NCBI GenBank assembly: GCA_016180815.1
Contig: JACPAN010000016.1
Coordinates: 1-64,000 of the forward strand
Reading direction: 5' to 3'
Length of the DNA stretch: 64,000 nucleotides
DNA from: Elusimicrobiota bacterium
GTDB lineage: Bacteria > Elusimicrobiota > Elusimicrobia > JACQPE01
Shown here in pieces: positions 1 to 8,509 of this stretch; position 1 is the stretch's first letter; every line of letters starts with the position of its first letter. The notes below the pieces were generated by a model, which was given only the letters and a program-made list of their open reading frames with translations, did no database searches and had not been told where the DNA came from. The position numbers and the translations under genes are program-made.

Positions 1-2
1 CA

Positions 3-803
3 TTTTTATTAATAGATAATAATTATCTTATTTTAACTAGTTTTCCGATGAGGTTTTATGGGACATCAGAAAACGATCCGCTCCTTGAAATAATTATTTA
101 TGTAAACCCGGATGCCAGGCCGCCCGTTTATTTTTCTGATATTACCGAAGTTCTGCCCGAGAGCGGGCAGATCCATAGAAGGTTTAAAGAAAACGGCTTT
201 AAAGAAATTTTAGTGGCTCCCACCAATTTGCAAGCCAAAATTCTTCAACTCATCAAACAGGAAATCCAATACCATGAAAAATCCGGCGCAGGCCGCATCA
301 TCGCCAAAATCAATTCACTCGTAGATACGGATATTATCCAAGCGCTTTACCGGGCTTCCCAGGTGGGGGTGCGCGTTGATCTGATCGTGCGGGGGATATG
401 CTGCCTGAGGCCGGGATTAAAAGGCTTAAGCGAAAATATCAAAGTGACGAGCATTATCGACCGTTTCCTGGAACACAGCCGCATCTTTTACTTTCGCCAA
501 GGCGGCGAGGAAAAAGTGTATCTTTCCAGCGGGGATTGGATGCCGAGAAATTTTTACGCGCGCTACGAAATCGCTTTTCCCGTCAAAGACCCTGTTTTAA
601 AAGTCTATCTCCGTGACACTGTATTGGGAAATTCGCTGGCGGATAACGCCAAAGCATGGACGCTGCAACCGGACAGCCGATATGTCCGCTCGGCGCGCAA
701 AGAGGACGAAAGCCCGTATCGCTCCCAATTCGTATTTACGGCCCTGGCGGATAATTTTTACAGGGATACCATCCTGGCGACCCGCGCCATCGAACTAAGT
801 TAA
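3..803 (+). CDS. ppk: Polyphosphate kinase 1, C-terminal part (partial)
   Basis: This is the C-terminal catalytic region of polyphosphate kinase 1, which moves the gamma phosphate of ATP onto a growing polyphosphate chain. Typical PPK1 signatures follow one another: LVAPTNL, IIAKINSLVD, ASQVGVRVDLIVRGICCLRP, FLEHSRIFYF (with the second conserved His) and YLSSGDWMPRN. PPK1 is normally about 700 residues; this piece is about 250, so the N, head and first phospholipase-D-like domains, with the autophosphorylated His, lie outside the window or are missing. The frame stays open to the left edge, so the ATG at 48 need not be the start and has no clear ribosome site. About 65 residues before LVAPTNL match PPK1 poorly and that stretch is AT-rich, so a 5' truncation is possible. 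It converges on the CYTH gene one base away. Confidence 0.8.
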   Translation, partial: FLLIDNNYLILTSFPMRFYGTSENDPLLEIIIYVNPDARPPVYFSDITEVLPESGQIHRRFKENGFKEILVAPTNLQAKILQLIKQEIQYHEKSGAGRIIAKINSLVDTDIIQALYRASQVGVRVDLIVRGICCLRPGLKGLSENIKVTSIIDRFLEHSRIFYFRQGGEEKVYLSSGDWMPRNFYARYEIAFPVKDPVLKVYLRDTVLGNSLADNAKAWTLQPDSRYVRSARKEDESPYRSQFVFTALADNFYRDTILATRAIELS

Positions 804-804
804 C

Positions 805-1578
805 TCAACCGCGTCGCGAATAACCGGACGCGCAGCGATGGTATTTGTCCATATGCTCGGCGCGCAGGCGAAACCGACGAATGACCGTGCGGTCGAAATC
901 CAATAATTTGTCCAGGTGATCGAGCTTGACCTCCAGATCATCGTCCTTGGCCTTGACCTCATTTTCGTATTCGCAAAATGAAGCCAGCGCATGAAGACCC
1001 GCGCCGTTGACATGAAAGGCGTGGACCCGGTCGATTGAAGGCTCCAAAAACGCCTCGCCGAGCTTCACCTCGAATTTATCCTTGTGATAGACGCAGAGAA
1101 TCGGGCCCCGCGAAATCCGGCCGACCACGCCGCGGCCCAAGTGCCGGCGCATGGCCCATTTCATGGCTAAGGGAATTCCCGTTTTTAAAATGCCGGGCAG
1201 GGTGATTCGAATTAAGCGCACCATCCCATCAGCGGCGGAAGGCTTGGGTAAATGATCGAGCTTGCCGGAGGAAAACTGGGACCGGTAAAGAATGCCCTGA
1301 TGATGATAACCGGGGCCTTTATATTGAAGGTAGACGTTACTGCCGTTGTTTTTGTAGCGCACCCTCAAGCTCGCCCCGCGTTTTAAAAGCTCCAGGCTTG
1401 GGGTATCCAAAAACTGATCGAAGAATGTCGCGGCTTTGACATGCTTGACTCTTTTGCGGCCTAGAAGAAATTCTTTAACGTCCTTTAAGTCTTTCTCCGC
1501 GATGCGGCGCTTGGTTTCAATTTCAATAAAACGCGGGTCGTCGATACGCAAACGGCGACAGATGCCTTCAATCTGCAT
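805..1578 (-). CDS. CYTH (triphosphate tunnel metalloenzyme) domain protein
   Basis: A 257-residue protein of the CYTH/triphosphate tunnel superfamily, whose members hydrolyse or transfer triphosphates and polyphosphate in a beta-barrel tunnel. The signature ExExK is present as EIETK near residue 20. It is followed by FLDTPSLELLKRGASLRVR, the usual pattern of the second and third tunnel strands, and by YLQYKGPG. The C-terminal part carries further acidic and basic strands (EYENEVKAK, LEVKLDHLDKLL). It is the last gene of the phosphate block and converges on the polyphosphate kinase, which makes a polyphosphate or triphosphate substrate attractive. The sequence does not tell a triphosphatase from a VTC-like polymerase. 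The start is the ATG at 1578; no better one is seen. Confidence 0.65.
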   Translation of the reverse strand: MQIEGICRRLRIDDPRFIEIETKRRIAEKDLKDVKEFLLGRKRVKHVKAATFFDQFLDTPSLELLKRGASLRVRYKNNGSNVYLQYKGPGYHHQGILYRSQFSSGKLDHLPKPSAADGMVRLIRITLPGILKTGIPLAMKWAMRRHLGRGVVGRISRGPILCVYHKDKFEVKLGEAFLEPSIDRVHAFHVNGAGLHALASFCEYENEVKAKDDDLEVKLDHLDKLLDFDRTVIRRFRLRAEHMDKYHRCASGYSRRG

Positions 1579-1606
1579 GGGTTGATTTTAACGTAGATTC
1601 CGGCAG

Positions 1607-2599
1607 CTAAGCCAGAAGCCTGGCAAGCTTTACGGCGACAAAACTGACGAACCCGCAGATGGGAAACGTCAATATCCAGGCCGTGATGATCTGGCCTGTG
1701 ACCCCCCAGCGCACCGCCGAAAAACGCCGGGCCGAACCTACGCCCATGATGGCCGTGCTGATGGTATGCGTCGTCGACAAGGGAACGCCCAAGCGCGAAG
1801 CCAGCTCAATAGTCGTCGCCGCGGCCAATTCCGCAGAAAAACCTTGATGCGTTGAAAGCTTGGTCATTTTCATCCCCATGGTTTTCATGATTTTCCAACC
1901 TCCGGTCATTGTGCCCACGGCCATTGTTCCGGCACATAAAAAAATCACCCAATGGGGCACCACGAATTCGCTCAACTGTCCTCCCAAAATCAGGGCCAAA
2001 GTAAAAGCGCCCATGAATTTTTGACCGTCATTGGAGCCGTGCCCGAAGGCCATAAACGCCGAGGATAATATCTGAAGATAACGAAATAGGCCTCTCACGG
2101 AACCAGGAGCCGCCTTGCGAAAAATCCAAAAAACGGCGCTCATCACCAACAGTCCGCCGCCAAAACCTAAAAAAGTCGAAAAAACGAGACCCAATAGAAC
2201 TTTTTTCCATCCGACCCACAAGAGAACGCCCGGACCGGCGGTCGCCAGCCCGGCGCCGGCTAATCCCGCCACCAAGGCATGCGACTCGCTGGTCGGAAGG
2301 CCCCACCTCGACGCCAATGTGCTCCAAAAAATAATACCCACCATGGCGCCGCCGATCGTGGTTAAGTCGACAACCTGGGCATCAATGATACCCTTGCCGA
2401 TCGTTTTGGCGACTTCCGTGCCCGAAAAGACCCCGGCCAGATTAAACACCGCGGCCATCAGAACGGCCTGAAAAGGCGACAAGGATCGCGTTGAAACGAC
2501 CGTGGCGATGGCATTGGGCGCATCCGTCCATCCGTTGACGAACTCCGCGCCTAAAATAAGAAGCAGGACAACGGCGAGCCCCAGACTTATTTCCGGCAT
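1607..2599 (-). CDS. pit: Low-affinity inorganic phosphate transporter, PiT family
   Basis: An inner-membrane PiT (PHO4) family permease of 330 residues that brings in phosphate, usually as a metal-phosphate complex with protons. Both signature repeats are visible. The N-terminal one is NGWTDAPNAIATVVSTRSLS near residue 25 and the C-terminal one is FGHGSNDGQKFMG near residue 185. About ten hydrophobic segments surround them. The length fits the short bacterial PiT class. It lies 26 bases after the DUF47 gene, an arrangement known from many genomes where the DUF47 protein modulates the transporter. The operon runs downstream of the PhoB-type site at 4491-4508, so phosphate limitation may control it by read-through from the porin. 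Confidence 0.92.
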   Translation of the reverse strand: MPEISLGLAVVLLLILGAEFVNGWTDAPNAIATVVSTRSLSPFQAVLMAAVFNLAGVFSGTEVAKTIGKGIIDAQVVDLTTIGGAMVGIIFWSTLASRWGLPTSESHALVAGLAGAGLATAGPGVLLWVGWKKVLLGLVFSTFLGFGGGLLVMSAVFWIFRKAAPGSVRGLFRYLQILSSAFMAFGHGSNDGQKFMGAFTLALILGGQLSEFVVPHWVIFLCAGTMAVGTMTGGWKIMKTMGMKMTKLSTHQGFSAELAAATTIELASRLGVPLSTTHTISTAIMGVGSARRFSAVRWGVTGQIITAWILTFPICGFVSFVAVKLARLLA

Positions 2600-2625
2600 A
2601 AAGCTAAATCAATCCTCCAGGTCTC

Positions 2626-3252
2626 TCAGCTATGTTTGACGATGATCGTCTCAATCGTATTTGAAACGTCTTCGCAATTGTCGATGGCGGCCTCGGCCAC
2701 CTCGAAAATTTCCTTCCATTTGATGATTTCAATGGGATTTTTTTCCTGAACGAATAGGCCCGACAGCGCATGGTCCAAAACGCGGTCACCCTCGTTTTCC
2801 AGGCGGTCGACCTCGATGCAATAATCAAGAATCCGGCGGGTATTGCCCATGTTTCTTAACTGCCCCACGGCTTTCACCAATGCCGAGACCGCCTGATCAA
2901 GAACATCCGCCTGCTCGATCAACTCCGGCCGTATCTCTTTGATTTGATAGCGATGCATCCTTTGAGTGACGGAATTAATCAAATCGAGAATATCATCCAA
3001 ATCCGAGGCCAACCCATGGATATCCTCCCGGTCCAAGGGCGTAACGAAGGTCCGGTTGAGCCGGTCAAAAATATCGTGGGCCATGGAGTCACCATCGTGC
3101 TCTAAGTCGCGGATCTGGCGGATGCGCGGGTCATCCAAATCCCACTTAGTCACCAATCCTTTAAAAGTGACCGCGACCTTGTAGACGTTGGCCGCCGCTT
3201 CCTCGAGTAAATCAAAAAATTTTTCTTCCCGGGGGATTAAACTAAAAGCCAT
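2626..3252 (-). CDS. DUF47 family PhoU-like protein, PiT accessory
   Basis: A soluble, all-helical 208-residue DUF47 (PhoU-like) protein. It opens with the typical IPREEKFFDLLEEAAANV and has the repeated acidic helix pattern EHDGDSMAHDI and ENEGDRVLDHAL, which in PhoU-fold proteins binds metal clusters. DUF47 genes almost always sit beside PiT genes, as here, and are thought to regulate phosphate uptake. A good ribosome site (AGGAGG) lies before the ATG at 3252. It sits between the porin and pit genes with short spacers, in keeping with one transcript. Confidence 0.9.
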   Translation of the reverse strand: MAFSLIPREEKFFDLLEEAAANVYKVAVTFKGLVTKWDLDDPRIRQIRDLEHDGDSMAHDIFDRLNRTFVTPLDREDIHGLASDLDDILDLINSVTQRMHRYQIKEIRPELIEQADVLDQAVSALVKAVGQLRNMGNTRRILDYCIEVDRLENEGDRVLDHALSGLFVQEKNPIEIIKWKEIFEVAEAAIDNCEDVSNTIETIIVKHS

Positions 3253-3286
3253 GGATCAACCTCCTTAACATAATGCATAGACCTTC

Positions 3287-4432
3287 TCAAAATCTAAGCG
3301 CGACGTCAAATTGCAGGCGCCTAATTCCATCTGCGTTAGGCGGCAAATTTTCGTTGATGACTTGCGTATCGAAATATTTTGTTTTCACCTGAATCCAATC
3401 CTCAGCGTTATAGGCCAGCCAAAGGATATGCCCTTTCCTATTGGTTCCGCCGTCGCCGAAATCGGCGTCCGCCACGTCGGCGACCGTCGCGTCGGTTTCC
3501 GTGCGCTTAAAAAAATAGCCTAGCTCCCACGCCCCGCGAATGGCCGCCCTCCCCAATCTAAAACCGGCTTGATAGCCCGAGTTCTCTTTGGGCGTTAAAT
3601 TTTTATCGGCCCGCACGTTCTCTATGAAACTGCCCTGGATGGAGCAGGGCAGACTTAAAATAGATGTGGAAAATTCCCCGCTTAGCTCCAGCACGCCGAA
3701 ATTATTTTGGAGAGCGCCTGTCCCCGTGCGGCGATTTCCTTCATTGGTTTTGGGTTGGTCGAAGGTTCCAATATTCTCGTTTTTCCATTGGTAATAAGCG
3801 CCGGCCGCGCGGGCGCGAGAGCCGGCAGGCAAAGGCGCTTCGGCGCCAAGCTGCTCGCCAAACATCCACTGATCCTTTTGCGTCTCCGGGTCCTCATCGG
3901 CGGCCATTTGCAGCAAATTGACGAAAAGACGCGCTCCGGCAACCGTGGGCCACTCAAAACTTTGGCTAAAACCCTCGGGATTAAAATCCTCGTCCCAAAC
4001 AATGTCGCTGGCATACGTTCTCCAGAATGGATTGCTCATGCGGCCGCCGGCTAGACGAAGGAATGGCCGCGGCTTCCACTCAAGAAAAGCCCAGTCAATC
4101 CATATCTCCTTCTCAGAAGACAGGCTGGTTAAAGACTGGTTCGTCGAGAATTGCTCGCCCGTGCCGGAAGCCAAGCGCGTTATGACGGCCATCTGCCTGG
4201 GCAATAAAAAATCAGCCTCCAGGCGCAAACGAAAACGCTGGCGATTGATATCCGCCTGCCCTTGGGCCTCCTTGGCGAACGTTTCCTGGCGCAGTCGCAA
4301 ATCCCCGGAGAATTGAACCTCCTGGACCCATGGACGCAAGACAATATTGGGAGTCGCCGCATCCCCCCGGCCGGCAACGATCGCGACCGCCGATAATGAG
4401 ACTGCGAGCGCACGCTTAACGAAATCTTTCAT
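3287..4432 (-). CDS. Putative outer-membrane porin (Porin_5-like)
   Basis: A secreted beta-barrel protein of about 381 residues. The start is taken at the ATG at 4432, which begins a signal peptide ending near GRGDA; the frame upstream of it is untranslated leader that contains the Pho-type site. The mature part begins FSGDLRLRQETF, then RQRFRLRLEADFLL, and has alternating polar/aromatic strands throughout. It ends in FDVALRF, with the terminal Phe typical of proteins recognised by the BAM machinery. The pattern fits the putative porin family often annotated as Porin_5. Its place between phoBR and the phosphate permease genes, behind a PhoB-like site, suggests uptake of phosphate or organophosphate across the outer membrane, as OprP/PhoE do; the substrate is inferred from context only. 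Confidence 0.75.
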   Translation of the reverse strand: MKDFVKRALAVSLSAVAIVAGRGDAATPNIVLRPWVQEVQFSGDLRLRQETFAKEAQGQADINRQRFRLRLEADFLLPRQMAVITRLASGTGEQFSTNQSLTSLSSEKEIWIDWAFLEWKPRPFLRLAGGRMSNPFWRTYASDIVWDEDFNPEGFSQSFEWPTVAGARLFVNLLQMAADEDPETQKDQWMFGEQLGAEAPLPAGSRARAAGAYYQWKNENIGTFDQPKTNEGNRRTGTGALQNNFGVLELSGEFSTSILSLPCSIQGSFIENVRADKNLTPKENSGYQAGFRLGRAAIRGAWELGYFFKRTETDATVADVADADFGDGGTNRKGHILWLAYNAEDWIQVKTKYFDTQVINENLPPNADGIRRLQFDVALRF

Positions 4433-4490
4433 ACCCCATGATTGTTCAATACGGTGAGCGATGGAACAATATTGTCCGCATAAAACCTGG

Positions 4491-4508
4491 ATGACAATCG
4501 CCTGACAG
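4491..4508 (-). promoter_or_regulatory. PhoB-type operator (Pho box) before the porin gene
   Basis: On the minus strand the sequence reads CTGTCAGGCGATTGTCAT. It holds two TGTCA half-sites exactly 11 bases apart, the period of the Escherichia coli Pho box (two 7-base CTGTCAT repeats separated by 4 bases). A TATGCG hexamer follows at about the distance of a -10 box in Pho promoters. The site is about 60 bases before the porin ATG at 4432, and phoR ends just upstream of it. Matching a consensus by eye is weak evidence, but the half-site quality, the spacing and the neighbours agree. Confidence 0.6.
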
Positions 4509-4547
4509 AAACCGGCGTTAAAACGCGATGAATGCAAAACGAACGAA

Positions 4548-5675
4548 TTATTTTTTTAAAGGAACGGTAAAGTGAAACATTGATCCGCGGCCGAGTTCGC
4601 TCATGACTCCGACTTGTCCGCCGTGCGCCTCGATAAGATGTTTAACGATGGAAAGACCGAGGCCGGTTCCACCAAGTTCCCGGGACCTGGCTTTATCCAC
4701 GCGGTAAAAACGCTCAAAAATTCGAGGCGCATCCTCTGTGGAAATACCTACGCCTGTATCCTGGATTTCGACCCGCCCCCACCCGTCTTGTTCATGGATT
4801 CGGATAGTTACACGCCCGCCGTCCAAATTATATTTGACGGCGTTATCCAAGAGATTAATCAGCACCTGGTCAAGCTGTTCCTTGTCCGCTCGCGCGCAAA
4901 TGCCGTTGTTTTCCGCCTCAACCCTTATGGTCACCTGACGCTTGGCCGCCAAGTTTCTCATCTTATCCGCCGCCTGTCTTGCGGCTTGGATCAAATCAAC
5001 ATACTCCCAGCGGGGTGAACGCTTCCCGGACTCGATAGCCTCAAGATCAAGCAAATCGTCAACCAAATGGCCCAGCCTGTCCGCGTCTTCCTTGATTGCT
5101 TGAACGAACTCCCCCCGGGGCCCGCGTTCTTCCAGGGCGCCGTCTAAAAGCGTTTCGGTCAAAGCCTTGATAGAAGCCAGAGGGGTGCGAAGTTCATGAG
5201 AAACGTTGGCGACAAAATCGCGGCGCATCTCTTCGAGCTGCCTCAGGCGCGTGATGTCTAGAAGAATCAGCAAGGCCCCCTCAACCTTGGCCTGCCTGAT
5301 CAAGGGCAACATGCTGGCTTCAAAAGCAAAATCGCCCGGGACAAATAAATGGATCTCCCGGCATTGCTTTCGTCCTTGCGCCAGAGCCAAACAAAGCATA
5401 TTGGTCAATATCGGATGACGAAACGCCTCCTCAAATGTTTGACCTAAAATATCGGAGCTGCTTTTTCTAAAAATTTTCAAAAAACCCGCATTGAAAGCGG
5501 CTATTTTATGGTCCCTGTCGACAACCAAGGCCGCGTCAGCCATAGCGGACAAAATAACCTCCGCCAGAGGCCCGTTCAACGAAAAATTTCCCTTCGAATT
5601 CTTGAAACGCCGCGCCAGGTTCATCGCCGCCGCTTTTATTGAAAGTTTACCGGAAGCTAAATCAGTGGAACTCAA
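4548..5675 (-). CDS. phoR: PhoR-like sensor histidine kinase without membrane segments
   Basis: A 375-residue histidine kinase. A PAS domain covers about residues 40-140, with VVDRDHKIAAFNAGF near its start. The HisKA helix follows, with the phospho-acceptor His160 in VSHELRTPLAS. The ATPase domain shows DNAVKYN, DTGVGI and GTGLGLSIVKHL. No transmembrane segment is visible, so it looks cytoplasmic, unlike the PhoR of E. coli. It would phosphorylate the PhoB protein encoded just upstream. The TTG at 5675 overlaps the phoB stop (TTGA), favouring coupled translation; the ATG at 5624 is the alternative. The phosphate role is inferred from the neighbours and the Pho-type site. Confidence 0.85.
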   Translation of the reverse strand: MSSTDLASGKLSIKAAAMNLARRFKNSKGNFSLNGPLAEVILSAMADAALVVDRDHKIAAFNAGFLKIFRKSSSDILGQTFEEAFRHPILTNMLCLALAQGRKQCREIHLFVPGDFAFEASMLPLIRQAKVEGALLILLDITRLRQLEEMRRDFVANVSHELRTPLASIKALTETLLDGALEERGPRGEFVQAIKEDADRLGHLVDDLLDLEAIESGKRSPRWEYVDLIQAARQAADKMRNLAAKRQVTIRVEAENNGICARADKEQLDQVLINLLDNAVKYNLDGGRVTIRIHEQDGWGRVEIQDTGVGISTEDAPRIFERFYRVDKARSRELGGTGLGLSIVKHLIEAHGGQVGVMSELGRGSMFHFTVPLKK

Positions 5676-6355
5676 TTGATCTTAATGCGGTAACCCACAT
5701 TCTTAACAGTAACAACGCGGCGAGCTTCGCAACCCAGCTTGTCGCGCAAACGGGCGATATGCTGATCCACGGTATTGGTGTCGATATCCATGGATTTGTC
5801 GTAGCCCCAGACTTTCTCCAAAATTTGATCCCTGGTCAGGGCCTTGCCGTCGGCCTGGATCAGGCACTTCAAAAATTCGAACTCCTTGGGGCTCAAGCCC
5901 ACGGATTTTTTATTGACCGTCACTTCGTAACGCTCCAAATCCACTTCCAGACTGCCGGCTCGAACAGCCGCGGACGACGCGCCCTGATCCACGCCCCTGC
6001 GCAGAATCGCCTTGATGCGGGCCAACAGCTCACGCACGCTGAAGGGCTTGGTCACGTAATCATCCGCTCCCAACTCAAGGCCTAACACGCGGTCCATTTC
6101 TTCCTTTCTGGCGGTCAGCATCAGAATGGGAACATTCGATTCTTTTCTGATGATTTTGCACAACTCGAATCCATTCAAACCCGGCAGCATAACGTCCAAA
6201 ACAACCAAACCGGGCTTCTCTTTCCTGAAGGCCGACAGAGCGCTTTCACCATCTTGGACGGCATGGGCCCGGTAGCCTTCCTTTTCGAGATTGTATTTCA
6301 AGACTTTGACGAGATGCTTCTCGTCTTCCACAATCAAAATTTTCTCGTTAACCAT
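5672..6355 (-). CDS. phoB: PhoB-like response regulator, OmpR family
   Basis: A 227-residue transcription factor with an N-terminal receiver domain (phospho-acceptor Asp54 in VVLDVMLPGL, signalling Lys in YVTKPFSVREL) and a C-terminal winged helix of the OmpR/PhoB type (LSPKEFEFLKCLI, DTNTVDQHIARLRDKLG). It begins the phosphate block on the minus strand and overlaps the kinase gene. When phosphorylated it should bind sites such as the one at 4491-4508. The start is the ATG at 6355. The family is certain; the name PhoB rests on context and overall likeness. Confidence 0.88.
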   Translation of the reverse strand: MVNEKILIVEDEKHLVKVLKYNLEKEGYRAHAVQDGESALSAFRKEKPGLVVLDVMLPGLNGFELCKIIRKESNVPILMLTARKEEMDRVLGLELGADDYVTKPFSVRELLARIKAILRRGVDQGASSAAVRAGSLEVDLERYEVTVNKKSVGLSPKEFEFLKCLIQADGKALTRDQILEKVWGYDKSMDIDTNTVDQHIARLRDKLGCEARRVVTVKNVGYRIKIN

Positions 6356-6395
6356 GGCCTTGATGATTTTTCATTTTATTTCCAGCCAAAGGCCG

Positions 6396-7097
6396 TTATG
6401 GTCCGATAAACCAGTCCTTGACCATGGCGATGCTGGGCGATTGCGGGCCGTTATTGAAATCGCCGGAAAAAAGAATCGGCTCGTCCGGATGATCCCTGGC
6501 GATGGTGCTTAAAATTTCCCGCGTCTGGGGCTCGCTGTATTTTCGCTGGGTATCCAAATGAGTCTGGTAAATAAAAAAGGAACGGCCGTCGGCCAACGTA
6601 GCGCGGCCGCGGCATAAAGATTTGACGATTTTCATGGGTCCCGTGTAATGCGCGGTTTTCAAATGCGCGCATTCGATATCCTCGAAACGCACGCGATCCG
6701 GCTTCCAATAAAAAGCGATGCCCTCCTCCCATAATCCCCTGGGGCCCTCGGATCTCCAAAACACATGCTGATAACCCGTCTTCTGTGCGATCAGGCGGTC
6801 GACCTCCAGCCATTTGCGCTCATTGAAAAACCAGCATCTGGTCATTTCCTGAAGCGACATAAAATCAGGGTTAAGCCGCCGAATCTCTTCAACAAGAAAA
6901 TCCATGCGCATCGTAAAATCATCATAATCTTCGTGATAGCCCAAAAAATCTTCTTCAGGGCCGAACGGCCGGCAATTTAAAATATTGAAATTGAGGAATT
7001 TAAAGGATGCGCTCGATTGATCGGCTCCCGCGGCCCATAAAAAAGAAGAACAGGCCCCAAGACCCAATGCGCTGATCCAGGCTTTTATAAAGCGCAT
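6396..7097 (-). CDS. Secreted endonuclease/exonuclease/phosphatase family protein
   Basis: A protein of about 233 residues of the EEP (DNase I-like) superfamily of metal-dependent phosphodiesterases. FKFLNFNILN near the N-terminus carries the metal-site Asn. SLQEM supplies the conserved Glu, and FSGDFNNGPQSP the Asp/Asn pair near the C-terminus. The ATG at 7097 starts a signal peptide (LGLGACSSFLWAAGA), so it acts outside the cytoplasm or as a lipoprotein. The frame continues far upstream, but that part lies inside the transporter gene and is not protein-like. It follows the DAB genes after 8 bases. The substrate (nucleic acid, lipid head group or sugar phosphate) cannot be told from the sequence. 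Confidence 0.75.
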   Translation of the reverse strand: MRFIKAWISALGLGACSSFLWAAGADQSSASFKFLNFNILNCRPFGPEEDFLGYHEDYDDFTMRMDFLVEEIRRLNPDFMSLQEMTRCWFFNERKWLEVDRLIAQKTGYQHVFWRSEGPRGLWEEGIAFYWKPDRVRFEDIECAHLKTAHYTGPMKIVKSLCRGRATLADGRSFFIYQTHLDTQRKYSEPQTREILSTIARDHPDEPILFSGDFNNGPQSPSIAMVKDWFIGP

Positions 7098-7105
7098 CAA
7101 CAACG

Positions 7106-8509
7106 CTATTCTAGCTTTTGCATATCCGGCATAACGGCCTCTCGGCTTTGCATAACGGCCGCGCCGGCGCGATCCAGAAGGCGGACCAGTTTCGCCGGGG
7201 CCATGCCGAATCCAAGCAAAAGCAGAGCGGCGATGCTGAAACCGAGGCCTTCCGTCCGCAGCATGCGCAGGCGGGCGCCGGTGCGCCGACGACCGCAGAA
7301 CAATGAAAAATACATCCGCATCACGACAAGTCCGGTCAGAGCGCCGGCCGCGACCACGGATAAGCCCAGGCCGGGGAAAGAATCCACCGCGCCCCGGACC
7401 AGCATTTCCTCGCCCACGAATCCCAGAGTAACCGGGAAGCCCATGATAGCCAGGCTCAGGATCAAAAAACACGCGGCCAAAATGGGCATCCTTTCATAAC
7501 CTCCATGGAAACGGTCCAAACTCAGTCTCCCGCGGCGCGCCTCAAGGACCAAGACGCAGCGGCTTAATCCGGCCAAGGCCAGGCCTGAGGAAACCCAAAG
7601 AATCAGAGCGCCGACCAACGCCTCAGGGCTGGGCAGGTCCAAGCCGGCGACCACGAGCGCCGATTGACTCACGAACAGATACCCGCAGGTCCGGCGCGCG
7701 TCCGTCTGATAGAGCGCCAGGAAAACGGCGTATAAAGCCGTAATGAGCCCCAGGACAGCGGCGGCCCGCAGCAACGCCGGCGAGCAATGAGGAACGACCA
7801 AGATCAGCGCCACGTACGTTCCCATCTGCGGCGCGCTGAATATGCTGGCCGGCCCGATGCGTCCGCGGTCGAAAATTTCAGGAATCCATGCGTGGAATGG
7901 AAATATGCCCTGGCGTATCAGCGCAGCCGCCAGAATCAGTCCGACGCCGATCTGTTCGATCTGTCCGCTTCGGCCGCTCCCTGAGGCGGCCGCAACAACG
8001 CCGGCCGCCAGAAGGACTGTGGACAGTCCCATGTAAACGACCGCGACCCGGCGCGCGCCGTTGAAATGCGGCCCTCCGTGGCCGGCCACGTACATCACGA
8101 CCGTCAACGCCCAGAAAAATACCAGAAGCCACGGGGATGCGGTCAAAAAGCTGCCCATCGTCAGCAGGCAGACCATAGCCGTGCGGGCCAAGCTGGCCTC
8201 ATCCAGGCGGCCGGCGGGAGTCACTAAGACGGTCAACACCCACAGGGTGGCCGCGAACGGGACCAAAACGAACGGCAGCGGCCCCAAGGGGTGCGCCAGC
8301 GAGCTTTCCAAAACAGCCGAAAAATCGCGAAAGCGGGGCGCAAAAAAATAAAACGCCAGAGGCGCCGGAGCCAAAATAGCGAGCAGGCAGGCTGAAGCGG
8401 CGGCCAGCGCATAGAATCGCTTGCCCCTGGAGCCCAAACCGTAGGCCGTCATCACGGCCGCGGGCGCAACAGCGAGCGCAACAACCCAGACGACGGCCTC
8501 AGTCCCCAT
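7106..8509 (-). CDS. Second proton-conducting (NuoM/MrpD-like) membrane subunit of the DAB locus
   Basis: A 467-residue integral membrane protein with about 13-14 hydrophobic segments, of the proton-conducting transporter family shared by complex I subunits NuoL/M/N and Mrp antiporters. IFPFHAWIPEIFD in the middle matches the core helix motif of this family. The start is the ATG at 8509, which has a strong ribosome site (GGAAGG) and overlaps the preceding gene by 11 bases. No other Nuo or Mrp genes are nearby. It is the third gene after dabA, so it probably belongs to the same complex as an additional ion channel. Most described DAB systems have only DabA and DabB, so its role is an inference. 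Confidence 0.7.
   Translation of the reverse strand: MGTEAVVWVVALAVAPAAVMTAYGLGSRGKRFYALAAASACLLAILAPAPLAFYFFAPRFRDFSAVLESSLAHPLGPLPFVLVPFAATLWVLTVLVTPAGRLDEASLARTAMVCLLTMGSFLTASPWLLVFFWALTVVMYVAGHGGPHFNGARRVAVVYMGLSTVLLAAGVVAAASGSGRSGQIEQIGVGLILAAALIRQGIFPFHAWIPEIFDRGRIGPASIFSAPQMGTYVALILVVPHCSPALLRAAAVLGLITALYAVFLALYQTDARRTCGYLFVSQSALVVAGLDLPSPEALVGALILWVSSGLALAGLSRCVLVLEARRGRLSLDRFHGGYERMPILAACFLILSLAIMGFPVTLGFVGEEMLVRGAVDSFPGLGLSVVAAGALTGLVVMRMYFSLFCGRRRTGARLRMLRTEGLGFSIAALLLLGFGMAPAKLVRLLDRAGAAVMQSREAVMPDMQKLE

Noticed and set aside
7098-7472. Long N-terminal extension of the secreted phosphodiesterase frame
   Set aside because: It lies inside the second proton-channel gene, is rich in Arg and Gly and would hide the clear signal peptide beginning at the ATG at 7097.
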